Source: Halieaceae bacterium UBA4438 (lineage in GTDB: Bacteria; Pseudomonadota; Gammaproteobacteria; Pseudomonadales; Halieaceae). From it: a DNA stretch of 8,462 nucleotides. Every line of letters starts with the position of its first letter. Positions within the stretch are counted from its first letter, which is position 1. The position numbers and the translations under genes are program-made. The notes beneath the pieces were generated by a model. The model did no database searches, was not told where the DNA came from, and saw only the letters and a list, made by a program, of their open reading frames with translations. Where the stretch lies: positions 12,331 to 20,792 of the forward strand of contig DGPO01000057.1 in assembly GCA_002390485.1 (NCBI GenBank), in the 5' to 3' direction. This document shows, piece by piece, positions 1 through 6,275 of the stretch.

Positions 1-4
1 TCGT

Positions 5-748
5 CTAATGCCTGTAAAACGCAACGAGCGCCGCTGTAACCGCCACATTAAGTGATTCAACGCCATTTTTCATGGGGATATGCAGCGACAGATTGGCGGC
101 TCTCATTGTTTGAGGGCTCGCGCCGTCCGTCTCGCCCCCTAAGACATAAACCGTCGCGGTGTCGGGGTGGTAGTCGAACAACGAAGTCTTTGCGCCCCCG
201 TCCATAACGGCAATTTGAAATCCCCGACTTTTAAGGTCGGTGACGCAGCTTAAAGCGTCATCACATTGAATAATTGGGGCGCTAAAAACAGTGCCGGCTG
301 ACGCTTTAATGACCAACGGGCCCAGTGCGGCGACTGATTTTTTTGGATAGAAAATTGCATTGACTCCCGCTGCACAACACGACCTGATTGTCATGCCAAC
401 GTTCTGCGGGTTAGTCACGCCGTCGAGAAGAACTCCTCTAAAATCGGCCGTTTTTTCAGTTTCAAGCGTACTTAAGAACGACGTCAACGAATTAAACTGG
501 GGGCAAAACAAGTCCAACGCCACGCCCTGATCTTGCTTGCCGTTGCGTGAAATGCGAGAGAGCGAACCGCGGTCGTGTGTTTGAATATCCACGCCTCGAA
601 TTTTGGCTGCGCTCTGAATCTGCCTTACAATTTCTCCCGGCTTGTTACTCTGAGCAAGGTGCAGCTTCCTAGGCGTCAATGAGGCGTCAGAAAGCGCCTC
701 AAGCACAGGTTTTCGGCCGTAGATAGTGAGGGTCTGTGATAGGTCCAT
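5..748 (-). CDS. TrmH/SpoU-family RNA 2'-O-methyltransferase
   Basis: This is a 247-residue SPOUT-class enzyme predicted to transfer a methyl group from S-adenosylmethionine to a ribose 2'-hydroxyl in rRNA or tRNA. The N-terminal part (about residues 8-80, beginning IYGRKPVLEAL) looks like the SpoU substrate-binding domain found in RlmB-type proteins. The catalytic knot follows. Motif 1 is at 108-129 (LDGVTNPQNVGMTIR, with N113, N116 and R122), motif 2 at 201-211 (YVLGGETDGAS), and motif 3 at 224-239 (IPMKNGVESLNVAV). The length is normal for the family. The exact target nucleotide cannot be read from the sequence, so I give no symbol; RlmB-like is the nearest description. The gene is complete, with a TAG stop at the left edge and an ATG at 746-748. 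There is no strong Shine-Dalgarno sequence before the ATG. It is transcribed divergently from the glutaredoxin-like gene across a 52-base gap. Confidence 0.9.
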   Translation of the reverse strand: MDLSQTLTIYGRKPVLEALSDASLTPRKLHLAQSNKPGEIVRQIQSAAKIRGVDIQTHDRGSLSRISRNGKQDQGVALDLFCPQFNSLTSFLSTLETEKTADFRGVLLDGVTNPQNVGMTIRSCCAAGVNAIFYPKKSVAALGPLVIKASAGTVFSAPIIQCDDALSCVTDLKSRGFQIAVMDGGAKTSLFDYHPDTATVYVLGGETDGASPQTMRAANLSLHIPMKNGVESLNVAVTAALVAFYRH

Positions 749-759
749 TTTTAGCGGCG

Positions 760-771
760 TTCTCGCGAGAA
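760..771. repeat. 12-bp perfect palindrome between divergent genes
   Basis: TTCTCGCGAGAA is a perfect palindrome lying in the 52-base gap between the methyltransferase and glutaredoxin-like genes. It sits 12 bases upstream of the methyltransferase start. The position suits a binding site for a dimeric regulator, but I do not recognise it as a known operator and it could be chance. Confidence 0.4.
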
Positions 772-800
772 AAGAGCATCAGTGAAAGAGAAGGTGGAGT

Positions 801-1019
801 ATGCCATTAACACTGTTTACGAGTCCTGGTTGTCACCTTTGCGAACAAGCAGAGGAGATGCTGGATTACTTGGACATCCAATGCAACTTAGTCGATATTT
901 CGTCGCAGATTGATCTCATTCGATTATACGGTGTTCGCATACCGGTACTGAAACGCGCCGATGGTTCGGAGTTGGGTTGGCCTTTTGACACGCTCGATGT
1001 TGAGCGTTTTACCGCCTGA
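801..1019 (+). CDS. glutaredoxin-like thiol-disulfide protein (DUF836 type)
   Basis: This 72-residue cytoplasmic protein has a thioredoxin fold of the short glutaredoxin-like type (DUF836 family). It opens with a beta strand (LTLFTSPG) leading directly into a CxxC redox motif, C11-H-L-C14. The cis-proline region of the fold is at residues 45-50 (VRIPVL, P48). It ends soon after the usual ELGWPFD segment, so it is about as short as this family gets. The family is thought to act in thiol-disulfide exchange, but the partner is unknown. The start is well supported: a strong ribosome binding site, AAGGTGGAG at 791-799, precedes the ATG. The gene converges with the universal stress protein gene, with only 7 bases between their stop codons. 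Confidence 0.92.
   Translation: MPLTLFTSPGCHLCEQAEEMLDYLDIQCNLVDISSQIDLIRLYGVRIPVLKRADGSELGWPFDTLDVERFTA
990..1010 (+). repeat. hairpin plus T run inside the 3' end of the glutaredoxin-like gene
   Basis: ACGCTC (990-995) and GAGCGT (1002-1007) pair perfectly around a 6-base loop and are followed by TTT, so on the plus strand it resembles a weak intrinsic terminator. It lies upstream of the gene's own stop codon at 1017-1019, so efficient termination here would yield a message without a stop. It may instead act as a 3' structure for the opposing stress protein transcript, whose stop is at 1027-1029. It may also have no function. Confidence 0.25.
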
Positions 1020-1026
1020 GGCTTGC

Positions 1027-1464
1027 TTATTTATCTCGTTCCACTCGGATGGCAAGGACGTCGCACTCCGCTGCGCTGACCACGCCGTCGGTCGTCGTCC
1101 CCAAGAGTAATTCGAGTCCCCAGCGTCCGTGGCTTCCAAGGACGATTAGGTCTGCTGCGATGCGCCTTGCTACTGAGGGTATTTCTTTTTCTGGGCGCCC
1201 GCTGGCGAGGTGACAATGCTGGCTAGGAATACTCAGTTGCGTTGCCAGGTCCTGAAGGTGAATCTCTGCCTGTTCATTAATCTCTTCTTGCAGAGACGAG
1301 GTATCCACATGCAGGTCAGCGCCATACGTGAGCGACAAGGGCTCTACAATGTGCAGTATGTGGATCTCGGCTTGCTGGGTCCGCGCCATTGTGGCCGCCT
1401 TGATGGCGATCTTGTCAGAAGCCACCCCCAAATCGATTGCAACGAGTAAGCGTTTGTAGGCCAT
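1027..1464 (-). CDS. universal stress protein (UspA family)
   Basis: This is a 145-residue single-domain universal stress protein, a cytoplasmic nucleotide-binding alpha/beta fold linked to stress survival. It starts with the typical KRLLVAIDLG strand containing the conserved aspartate (D11). It carries the family ATP-loop signature near the C terminus: G110-S-H-G113, then eight residues, then G122-T123. It closes with the ECDVLAIRV strand. The frame stays open upstream to 1563. I chose the ATG at 1462-1464 because the beta-1 strand begins directly after it, the length fits the family, and GGACGG lies just upstream. The longer versions would add up to 33 residues of non-family sequence and overlap the divergent gene. 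It converges with the glutaredoxin-like gene (7-base gap) and diverges from a membrane protein gene. Confidence 0.92.
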   Translation of the reverse strand: MAYKRLLVAIDLGVASDKIAIKAATMARTQQAEIHILHIVEPLSLTYGADLHVDTSSLQEEINEQAEIHLQDLATQLSIPSQHCHLASGRPEKEIPSVARRIAADLIVLGSHGRWGLELLLGTTTDGVVSAAECDVLAIRVERDK

Positions 1465-1482
1465 TGATCCGTCCGGCATTGA

Positions 1483-1488
1483 CTTATA
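1483..1488 (-). promoter_or_regulatory. candidate -10 element for the universal stress protein gene
   Basis: On the minus strand this reads TATAAG, five of six matches to the sigma-70 consensus, about 20 bases before the chosen start codon. I see no good -35 hexamer at the expected distance. That would suit an activated or RpoS-type promoter, but the assignment is tentative. Confidence 0.3.
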
Positions 1489-1491
1489 AGT

Positions 1492-1503
1492 GTATGAGCA
1501 TAC
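1492..1503. repeat. inverted repeat in the divergent usp promoter region
   Basis: GTATG and CATAC form a perfect inverted repeat around a 2-base centre (GTATGAGCATAC). It lies directly upstream of the candidate -10 of the stress protein gene and in front of the divergent membrane protein gene. It is placed like an operator, but no regulator is identifiable. Confidence 0.35.
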
Positions 1504-1537
1504 CTTTGTGCTCTTGTGTGAACCAGTGGTGACCGTT

Positions 1538-1990
1538 GTGTCGATCGTTTTGATTTTACTCATTATCGCAGTCGCGGCTGCGCCTCTAATGTCGGCCCTT
1601 CCCTCGAAAGTACAACGCTATGAGGCGAGGATCCGTGGTCATGCGTCACAGTGTGGTATTACGATTAAGCTCGAACCCGCTCCTGAGATTCCCGCACGCT
1701 TTGGATATCGGGCCAGTGCACATATCGTTGCCTATAAAAAGCGGCGACCGGAGTCTTGCTTGCCATGTGTTGAGCCGAAGTTGGCGGTAAGAGTGGATGG
1801 CGTTTGGGCGAGCATTCCGTTAGAGCAACCCATTAATCAGTGTTTCGAGGAGTTGCCAGAAGGGGTTCAAATTATGGAGTTAGCCGAATACTACGTTTCG
1901 GTCTATTGGAACGAGAAGGGTGGGGAAGACGCGGTCACTTCGGTGGATGAAACACTGACACAAATGTTGGCGATGTCTGGTTTTGAATAG
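1538..1990 (+). CDS. single-pass membrane protein of unknown function
   Basis: I do not recognise a named family. With the chosen start the product has 150 residues. A strongly hydrophobic N-terminal helix (about residues 2-18, rich in V, I, L and A) is followed by a basic stretch (SKVQRYEARIRGHA), and then a soluble domain of about 115 residues. This fits an inner-membrane-anchored protein with its C-terminal domain in the cytoplasm. Proteins with this plan, a short anchor followed by R/K-rich sequence and a small domain, occur near topA in pseudomonads; that comparison is from memory. The soluble part contains a C-x2-C pair (SCLPC), with no sign of a full metal site. The frame is open from a GTG at 1490. 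I prefer the GTG at 1538 because GGTGA (1528-1532) sits 5 bases upstream and the helix then starts at the N terminus. The GTG at 1529 is an alternative. The gene lies 122 bases before topA on the same strand. Confidence 0.7.
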   Translation: MSIVLILLIIAVAAAPLMSALPSKVQRYEARIRGHASQCGITIKLEPAPEIPARFGYRASAHIVAYKKRRPESCLPCVEPKLAVRVDGVWASIPLEQPINQCFEELPEGVQIMELAEYYVSVYWNEKGGEDAVTSVDETLTQMLAMSGFE

Positions 1991-1991
1991 C

Positions 1992-2006
1992 TTCTCTCAA
2001 AGAGAA
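1992..2006. repeat. small AT-rich hairpin after the membrane protein gene
   Basis: TTCTCT and AGAGAA pair perfectly around CAA, starting 2 bases after the stop codon at 1990. The stem is short and weak and no T tract follows, so I do not call it an intrinsic terminator. It may only stabilise the 3' end. Confidence 0.25.
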
Positions 2007-2020
2007 TTAACATTATTCGC

Positions 2021-2051
2021 TTGACCTGAGCCTATTATTGTCCCGTACACT
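2021..2051 (+). promoter_or_regulatory. candidate topA promoter
   Basis: TTGACC (2021-2026) is a five-of-six -35 hexamer, and TACACT (2046-2051) is a four-of-six -10. They are separated by 19 bases, which is longer than ideal. The implied untranslated leader of topA is about 55 bases and contains an 8-bp palindrome, CACCGGTG, at 2067-2074. topA promoters in other bacteria often respond to supercoiling, and a suboptimal spacer would fit that, but this is inference. Confidence 0.35.
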
Positions 2052-2112
2052 CCGCGATCTGCACCGCACCGGTGTCATGAGTTAACACACGACTTGGGTA
2101 TCAAATTCGCAA

Positions 2113-4806
2113 ATGGGTAAGTCACTGGTTATCGTTGAGTCACCGGCTAAGGCAAAGACGATCAATAAATATCTTGGCTCCGACTTTATTGTGAAGTCGA
2201 GCGTCGGGCATGTTCGTGATCTTCCTACTGCAGGGAGTGCGCCGACTACAGACCCCAAGGAACGAGCAGCACAGGCCGCCATAACCCGGAAGATGGCGCC
2301 CGATGAAAAGGTGCGCTACCAGGCAAAGAAGAAGCGCGATCAGTTGGTTCGGCGCATGGGGGTCGATCCAAAGAACGGCTGGACCGCACGCTACGAAGTC
2401 TTACCCGGTAAAGAAAAAGTAGTCGACGAGCTCAAGAAGCTCGCTAAAAATGCCGACGCAATTTATCTGGCCACTGACCTCGACAGAGAAGGTGAGGCCA
2501 TAGCTTGGCACCTCAAGGAAATTATTGGTGGCGACGAGTCTCGCTATCAGCGTGTCGTGTTCAACGAAATCACTAAACGCGCGATTCAGAATTCGTTTGC
2601 ATCCCCCACACAGCTTGATACGAATCGCGTTCACGCGCAGCAAGCACGTCGCTTTTTAGACCGTGTTGTTGGGTTTGAAGTGTCCCCGCTCCTGTGGGCA
2701 AAAATTGCCAGGGGTCTGTCGGCAGGACGAGTACAGTCAGTCGCGGTTCGGTTAATCGTGGAACGCGAGCGCGAAATACGGGCGTTTATTCCCGACGAGT
2801 ATTGGCAACTTCACGCCGATTTGGCCGCCAGCGGCGGTGAGACAGTTCGTTTTGAGGTGGTTAAGTTTAAAGGGGAAGCCTTTACCCCTAAAACGGAACA
2901 AGAGACGACAAAGGCTGTTTCTGCGCTTCAGAATTCCCGCTTTGATGTCTCGGATCTTGAAGCGCGAAAGACAAGTTCTCGGCCTTCTGCACCCTTTATC
3001 ACGTCAACATTGCAGCAGGCGGCGAGTACTCGCCTAGGATTTAGCGTTAAGAAAACAATGACGCTTGCGCAGCGACTGTATGAGGCAGGGCACATTACCT
3101 ATATGCGGACTGACTCCACTAATTTAAGTGGCGAGTCTGTCGAGGCCTGCCGTAGCTACATCAGTGACGCATTCAGTTCGAGCTACCTACCCGATGCGCC
3201 AAATCGATATGGCGCGCGAGAGGGCGCTCAGGAAGCACACGAGGCGATTCGTCCGTCGAACGTGAAGGTGAGCGCCGAGTCTCTCAAAGATGCCGAGCGT
3301 GACGCTCAGCGGCTCTACGAGCTGATATGGCGACAGTTTGTGGCGTGTCAGATGACGCCCGCCCGGTATTTGAGTACGACGGTTACAGTGAGTGCCGACG
3401 AGTACGATATGACCGCAAAGGGGCGTGTCGTCGAGTTTGACGGCTACACGCGTGTACAGCGACCGATGGCGAAGAAGGGCGATGACGCGTTATTACCTGA
3501 CTTTAAGGTGAGCGACGTACTTGCGATGTCGGCATTGCATCCGGCACAACACTTCACGAAACCGCCGGCTCGTTACGGTGAGGCCAGTTTGGTCAGAGAG
3601 CTTGAAAAGCGCGGAATAGGCCGTCCATCAACGTATGCCGCGATTATTTCTACTATCCAAGATCGAGGCTACGTCAAGCTTGAGAATCGGCGCTTCTATG
3701 CGGAGAAAATGGGCGATATTGTGACTCAGCGGTTGCAGGACAGTTTTGAGGACCTCCTCGATTACGGCTTTACCGCCTCAATGGAAGCGAACCTTGACCA
3801 GGTTGCGGAGGGTCGCAAGGACTGGCGTGAAGTCCTCGACAATTTTTACAGCGACTTCCGCTCCAAGTTAGAGCTTGCAGAGCAGCCCGGTGAGGGCGGT
3901 ATGCAGGCCAATGAGCCGACACCTACGGGGATTGCGTGCAGTACCTGTGAGCGTCCCATGCAGGTAAGAACGGCGAGCACCGGTGTTTTTCTGGGTTGCT
4001 CCGGGTACAACTTGCCCCCTAAGGAGCGCTGCAAAACCACGATTAATCTTATTTCGGGCGACGAGGTCGTATCGATTGATGCGGACGATGAAGCCGAATC
4101 GAGATTGCTGTTAACAAAAGAGCGCTGCCATAAATGCAACGCGGCTATGGACAGTTATCTTATTGATGAAACGCAGAAATTGCATGTTTGCGGAAATAAC
4201 CCTGACTGCGATGGATATCGCGTCGAAACGGGTAGCTTTAAGATCAAAGGCTATGACGGGCCGACACTTGAGTGTGACAAATGCAGTTCTGAGATGCAGC
4301 TCAGAACGGGGCGGTTTGGTAAGTACTTTGGGTGCACTAACAGCGAGTGTAAAAACACCCGCAAGTTGCTGCGTAGCGGTGAAGCAGCGCCGCCCAAAAT
4401 GGACCCGATTCCGATGCCGGAACTGCGGTGCGTAAAGGTGGAAGACCATTACATTTTGCGTGACGGCGCCGCAGGCCTCTTTTTGGCGGCGAGTCAATTT
4501 CCAAAACACCGTGAGACGCGACCGCCGTTCGTCGACGAGATCATTCCTCACCAGGCGGAACTTGATCCGAAATATCAGTTTTTGCTTGACGCACCTGTTA
4601 CCGATGATGTGGCTAATCGCAGTCAGATTCGATTCAGCAGAAAGACCAAAGAGCAGTACGTCATGACCGAAATCGATGGCAAGGCGACGGGCTGGAAGGC
4701 GTTCTTCAGCAACGGCGCTTGGCTGGCCGAAGGCTCGGGTAAGCCGGCACCCAAAAAAAAGCCAAAGGCCAAAGCGAAAGCAAAAAAGAAGCCGGTTAAA
4801 AAGTAG
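2113..4806 (+). CDS. topA: DNA topoisomerase I (type IA)
   Basis: This 897-residue enzyme relaxes negative supercoils by nicking one strand through a 5'-phosphotyrosine link, acting on the nucleoid against gyrase. The Toprim domain starts at the N terminus ([14 protein letters not shown]9) and includes the metal-binding D122-L-D124-R-E126. The catalytic tyrosine is Y330 in ITYMRTDST. The GIGRPSTYA motif of the type IA core is also present. Residues about 44-95 form the longer insert typical of Pseudomonas-like TopA ([10 protein letters not shown] through [11 protein letters not shown]). Three C-terminal four-cysteine zinc fingers follow: C609/C612/C629/C640, C672/C675/C693/C699 and C721/C724/C741/C746. 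After them comes a zinc-ribbon-like region lacking cysteines, and then a Lys/Ala/Pro tail over about the last 22 residues that probably contacts DNA or RNA polymerase. The ribosome binding site before the ATG is weak, but homology fixes the start at [14 protein letters not shown]. The gene continues into a DUF6586-like gene 12 bases downstream. Confidence 0.99.
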   Translation: MGKSLVIVESPAKAKTINKYLGSDFIVKSSVGHVRDLPTAGSAPTTDPKERAAQAAITRKMAPDEKVRYQAKKKRDQLVRRMGVDPKNGWTARYEVLPGKEKVVDELKKLAKNADAIYLATDLDREGEAIAWHLKEIIGGDESRYQRVVFNEITKRAIQNSFASPTQLDTNRVHAQQARRFLDRVVGFEVSPLLWAKIARGLSAGRVQSVAVRLIVEREREIRAFIPDEYWQLHADLAASGGETVRFEVVKFKGEAFTPKTEQETTKAVSALQNSRFDVSDLEARKTSSRPSAPFITSTLQQAASTRLGFSVKKTMTLAQRLYEAGHITYMRTDSTNLSGESVEACRSYISDAFSSSYLPDAPNRYGAREGAQEAHEAIRPSNVKVSAESLKDAERDAQRLYELIWRQFVACQMTPARYLSTTVTVSADEYDMTAKGRVVEFDGYTRVQRPMAKKGDDALLPDFKVSDVLAMSALHPAQHFTKPPARYGEASLVRELEKRGIGRPSTYAAIISTIQDRGYVKLENRRFYAEKMGDIVTQRLQDSFEDLLDYGFTASMEANLDQVAEGRKDWREVLDNFYSDFRSKLELAEQPGEGGMQANEPTPTGIACSTCERPMQVRTASTGVFLGCSGYNLPPKERCKTTINLISGDEVVSIDADDEAESRLLLTKERCHKCNAAMDSYLIDETQKLHVCGNNPDCDGYRVETGSFKIKGYDGPTLECDKCSSEMQLRTGRFGKYFGCTNSECKNTRKLLRSGEAAPPKMDPIPMPELRCVKVEDHYILRDGAAGLFLAASQFPKHRETRPPFVDEIIPHQAELDPKYQFLLDAPVTDDVANRSQIRFSRKTKEQYVMTEIDGKATGWKAFFSNGAWLAEGSGKPAPKKKPKAKAKAKKKPVKK

Positions 4807-4818
4807 GGTTGATCGTCC

Positions 4819-5283
4819 GTGAGTCAGGCTCAGTCCTTTGCAAATCACAGCATGTACATGGCATCAATCGTTTTGACGGCGTGGGACAGTGCGATGAAGG
4901 CCAGCACTGCAGCCGCTCCCGCCTTAGACGCCGCGTTTGCCCCGGCTGTCCGCCTACATTTGCTTGATGCTTACGGTTGGCAGCTCCTGGCGTGTAACCG
5001 AGTGACGGGGTTGCCGCTCAAGCCCCCACACTGTGTTGCGGCCATGCCATTACTGGCAGAAGGGATTGAAGTGGCTCCTGAGGTCAAAGAGTTTCGTTTG
5101 CTTGAGGCTGGAGGCTGGCTCGCTGAGTTACAAAAAGAAATTGCGCCAGGTTTGGCCCCGATAGCACCGGCCCATGTCTTGGCGGTTGAGCGCACGGGCT
5201 TCAACTACGCTGCGGCGACGGACTGTTTTCGCGAGCTGGAACGCTTAATGGACCGCGTATCGGGTGTTATTGACGAATCATGA
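4819..5283 (+). CDS. DUF6586-like protein of unknown function
   Basis: This is a 154-residue, alanine- and leucine-rich, mostly helical soluble protein with no signal peptide or membrane segment. The pattern of an N-terminal helix, an HLLDAYGWQLLA segment (47-58), then LLEAGGWLAEL (94-104) matches my memory of the DUF6586 family found between topA and lexA in pseudomonads. The assignment rests on that pattern and position and has not been verified by search. No catalytic motif is visible. It starts with GTG 12 bases after the topA stop, so it is almost certainly cotranscribed with topA. The upstream AGGG is only a modest ribosome binding site. ATG codons at residues 12 and 14 are fallback starts, but they would remove part of the first helix. 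The function is unknown. Confidence 0.78.
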   Translation: MSQAQSFANHSMYMASIVLTAWDSAMKASTAAAPALDAAFAPAVRLHLLDAYGWQLLACNRVTGLPLKPPHCVAAMPLLAEGIEVAPEVKEFRLLEAGGWLAELQKEIAPGLAPIAPAHVLAVERTGFNYAAATDCFRELERLMDRVSGVIDES

Positions 5284-5291
5284 TCGAGCCG

Positions 5292-5311
5292 CGCGCTTGT
5301 GGTAAAGCGCG
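5292..5311. repeat. GC-rich hairpin between the DUF6586-like and small-protein genes
   Basis: CGCGCTT (5292-5298) and AAGCGCG (5305-5311) form a perfect 7-base-pair stem with a 6-base loop, starting 8 bases after the DUF6586-like stop codon. It is placed as a transcript end or attenuator for the topA operon. No T tract follows (the next bases are ATCTATAG), so it is not a standard intrinsic terminator. Confidence 0.4.
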
Positions 5312-5314
5312 ATC

Positions 5315-5320
5315 TATAGT
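5315..5320 (+). promoter_or_regulatory. candidate -10 element for the 86-residue protein gene
   Basis: TATAGT matches the sigma-70 -10 consensus at five of six positions and lies 43 bases before the ATG at 5364. No convincing -35 is present at 17 bases, because the hairpin at 5292-5311 occupies that position. Low confidence. Confidence 0.25.
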
Positions 5321-5363
5321 GTTACTGTCAGGGACAAACTACGACATCTTGTGAGGTTCGAAA

Positions 5364-5624
5364 ATGTCTACGTCGCTTTTGGAAATCGTTGATTTAGGTG
5401 ATGGAGAAGTTGTGCTGCAGCGAGCAGAGGACGACTCGGAGCCATTAGTGAGCATCCAGTTTTCAGAAGAAGCAAGCGCGTACCTCATGGACAATAATCT
5501 TGAAGTCGCAAAGATTATGATTCAGGCCGGCATTCAGGCGGCTGCAAAAATGGCGGAACGGTCAGGTGTCGATATGGACACAACCGAGTCATCGGACAAG
5601 GCAGAACGCCGAACGCTGCATTGA
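5364..5624 (+). CDS. small conserved-looking protein of unknown function next to lexA
   Basis: This is an 86-residue acidic soluble protein whose family I cannot name. Residues 1-32 read as beta strands (LLEIVDLGDGEVVLQRA, then PLVSIQFS). Residues 34-64 form alpha helices (EEASAYLMDNNLEVAKIMIQ and the alanine-rich segment after it), and the last 20 or so residues are a polar, probably disordered tail. There is no cysteine, signal peptide or membrane segment. The start is supported by GAGGT about 6 bases before the ATG, and the gene uses its whole frame. It sits in the interval between the topA cluster and lexA, facing lexA. Pseudomonads carry sulA beside lexA, but this protein does not resemble a SulA division inhibitor in my reading. 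Its TGA stop abuts the lexA stop with no base between. Confidence 0.8.
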   Translation: MSTSLLEIVDLGDGEVVLQRAEDDSEPLVSIQFSEEASAYLMDNNLEVAKIMIQAGIQAAAKMAERSGVDMDTTESSDKAERRTLH

Positions 5625-6221
5625 TCACTGGCGTCGAATGACGCCAACACTCACACCTTCGATTGCGATAGATTGCTCACTGAGATCAATCTCTATTGGC
5701 GCGTAGGCGTCGTTCTCTGCAATTAAATCAACGCGTTGATCGCTAATTCGATTCCAACGTTTCACTGTGACTTCATCTTCAATGCGCACAATTGCTATTT
5801 GGCCTTGGCGGACCTCGCGGGTGCTGTGAACGGCAATGAGGTCTCCGTCAAAAATACCGGCGTTGATCATACTGTCTCCGCAGACCTGCAGAAGGTAGTG
5901 CGCGGGTGGGGCGAAGAAGCTCGCGCTGAGGTCACAGTAGTCTTCGATATGCTCTTGCGCTAAAAGTGGGGCGCCCGCGGCAACTCGCCCGACAATAGGC
6001 AGACCCAGTTGCTCGGTTAAGCGAATACCGCGAGACGCCCCCGCAACAAGCTCGATGACGCCCTTCTTAGCGAGTGCCTTTAAGTGCTCTTCAGCGGCGT
6101 TTGCAGACTTAAACCCAAGCTCCCGAGCGATGTCGGCGCGTGTCGGTGGCATACCTGTGGCCTCGATGCTCGACTTGACGACATCCATCACCTGTTGCTG
6201 TCGGGCTGTAAGCTTATTCAT
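5625..6221 (-). CDS. lexA: LexA repressor, SOS response regulator
   Basis: This 198-residue repressor of the DNA-damage regulon cleaves itself when bound to RecA filaments. The N-terminal winged helix-turn-helix spans about 1-68 ([35 protein letters not shown]). The Ala82-Gly83 cleavage bond is in VGRVAAGAP. The C-terminal S24-type peptidase and dimerisation domain contains catalytic Ser117 ([14 protein letters not shown]) and Lys154 (EVTVKRW), each two positions before the E. coli numbering. All key residues are intact. The ATG at 6219-6221 is preceded by GGAGA (complement of 6228-6232) at 6-base spacing, which fixes the start. Two LexA boxes overlap its promoter, so autorepression is expected. 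It diverges from a mechanosensitive channel gene and converges, stop to stop, with a small unknown gene. Confidence 0.99.
   Translation of the reverse strand: MNKLTARQQQVMDVVKSSIEATGMPPTRADIARELGFKSANAAEEHLKALAKKGVIELVAGASRGIRLTEQLGLPIVGRVAAGAPLLAQEHIEDYCDLSASFFAPPAHYLLQVCGDSMINAGIFDGDLIAVHSTREVRQGQIAIVRIEDEVTVKRWNRISDQRVDLIAENDAYAPIEIDLSEQSIAIEGVSVGVIRRQ
5629..5646. terminator. hairpin at the convergent lexA / small-gene junction, possible bidirectional 3' structure
   Basis: TGGCGTC (5629-5635) and GACGCCA (5640-5646) form a perfect 7-base-pair stem with a 4-base GAAT loop. It begins 4 bases past the stop of the plus-strand gene and lies within the final codons of lexA on the other strand. 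It is the only obvious structure where both transcripts must end. Neither strand shows a T tract after it, so an intrinsic terminator is not proven; 3'-end protection or Rho-assisted stopping would also fit. Confidence 0.4.
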
Positions 6222-6227
6222 GGCTGT

Positions 6228-6232
6228 TCTCC
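6228..6232 (-). promoter_or_regulatory. ribosome binding site of lexA
   Basis: On the minus strand this reads GGAGA, 6 bases before the lexA ATG. It decides the start at 6219-6221. Confidence 0.75.
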
Positions 6233-6242
6233 GGTGGTTTTA

Positions 6243-6258
6243 CTGAATATATATGCAG
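6243..6258. promoter_or_regulatory. LexA box 1 (proximal to lexA)
   Basis: CTGAATATATATGCAG is a perfect CTG-N10-CAG SOS operator with an AT-rich core, 21 bases upstream of the lexA start codon. It covers the -10 of the lexA promoter (complement of 6246-6251), so bound LexA would block RNA polymerase. Confidence 0.93.
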
Positions 6259-6274
6259 GCTGTTTAAATGTACA
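6246..6274 (-). promoter_or_regulatory. lexA promoter
   Basis: On the minus strand, TGTACA (6269-6274) is a four-of-six -35 and TATATT (6246-6251) is a five-of-six -10, with an ideal 17-base spacer. The predicted start of transcription is near 6239, giving a leader of about 18 bases containing GGAGA. The -35 falls in LexA box 2 and the -10 in box 1, exactly as expected for an autorepressed SOS promoter. Confidence 0.75.
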
Positions 6275-6275
6275 G
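6260..6275. promoter_or_regulatory. LexA box 2 (distal to lexA)
   Basis: CTGTTTAAATGTACAG is a second perfect CTG-N10-CAG box, separated from box 1 by a single base (6259). It overlaps the lexA -35 and lies 60 bases upstream of the divergent channel gene, so it could in principle also affect that gene. Confidence 0.92.

Noticed and set aside
1210..1449. Plus-strand open frame of 79 codons inside the stress protein gene
   Set aside because: It is entirely antisense to conserved stress protein sequence, with no domain or ribosome binding site support.
1465..1563. N-terminal extension of the universal stress protein by up to 33 residues
   Set aside because: The added residues precede the family's first strand, lack a ribosome binding site and would cover the divergent promoter region.
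2067..2074. 8-bp palindrome CACCGGTG in the topA leader as an operator
   Set aside because: An 8-bp palindrome of this composition is common by chance, and nothing else in the leader supports a regulatory site.
4738..4803. Lys/Ala/Pro-rich tail of TopA as a novel fused domain
   Set aside because: Basic C-terminal tails are known in many bacterial TopA proteins and probably aid nucleic acid or polymerase contact, so this is not unusual.
4111..4848. Long open frame (245 codons) on the minus strand across the end of topA
   Set aside because: It is fully antisense to well-supported zinc-finger and tail sequence of topA. Its Phe/Leu/Arg-rich composition is what complementing Lys/Ala-rich codons gives, and no ribosome binding site or family motif is visible.
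5364..5624. The small gene next to lexA as sulA
   Set aside because: The length and position are suggestive, but the sequence lacks the hydrophobic core pattern I would expect for SulA. It has no LexA box in its upstream region and is convergent with lexA instead of following it.
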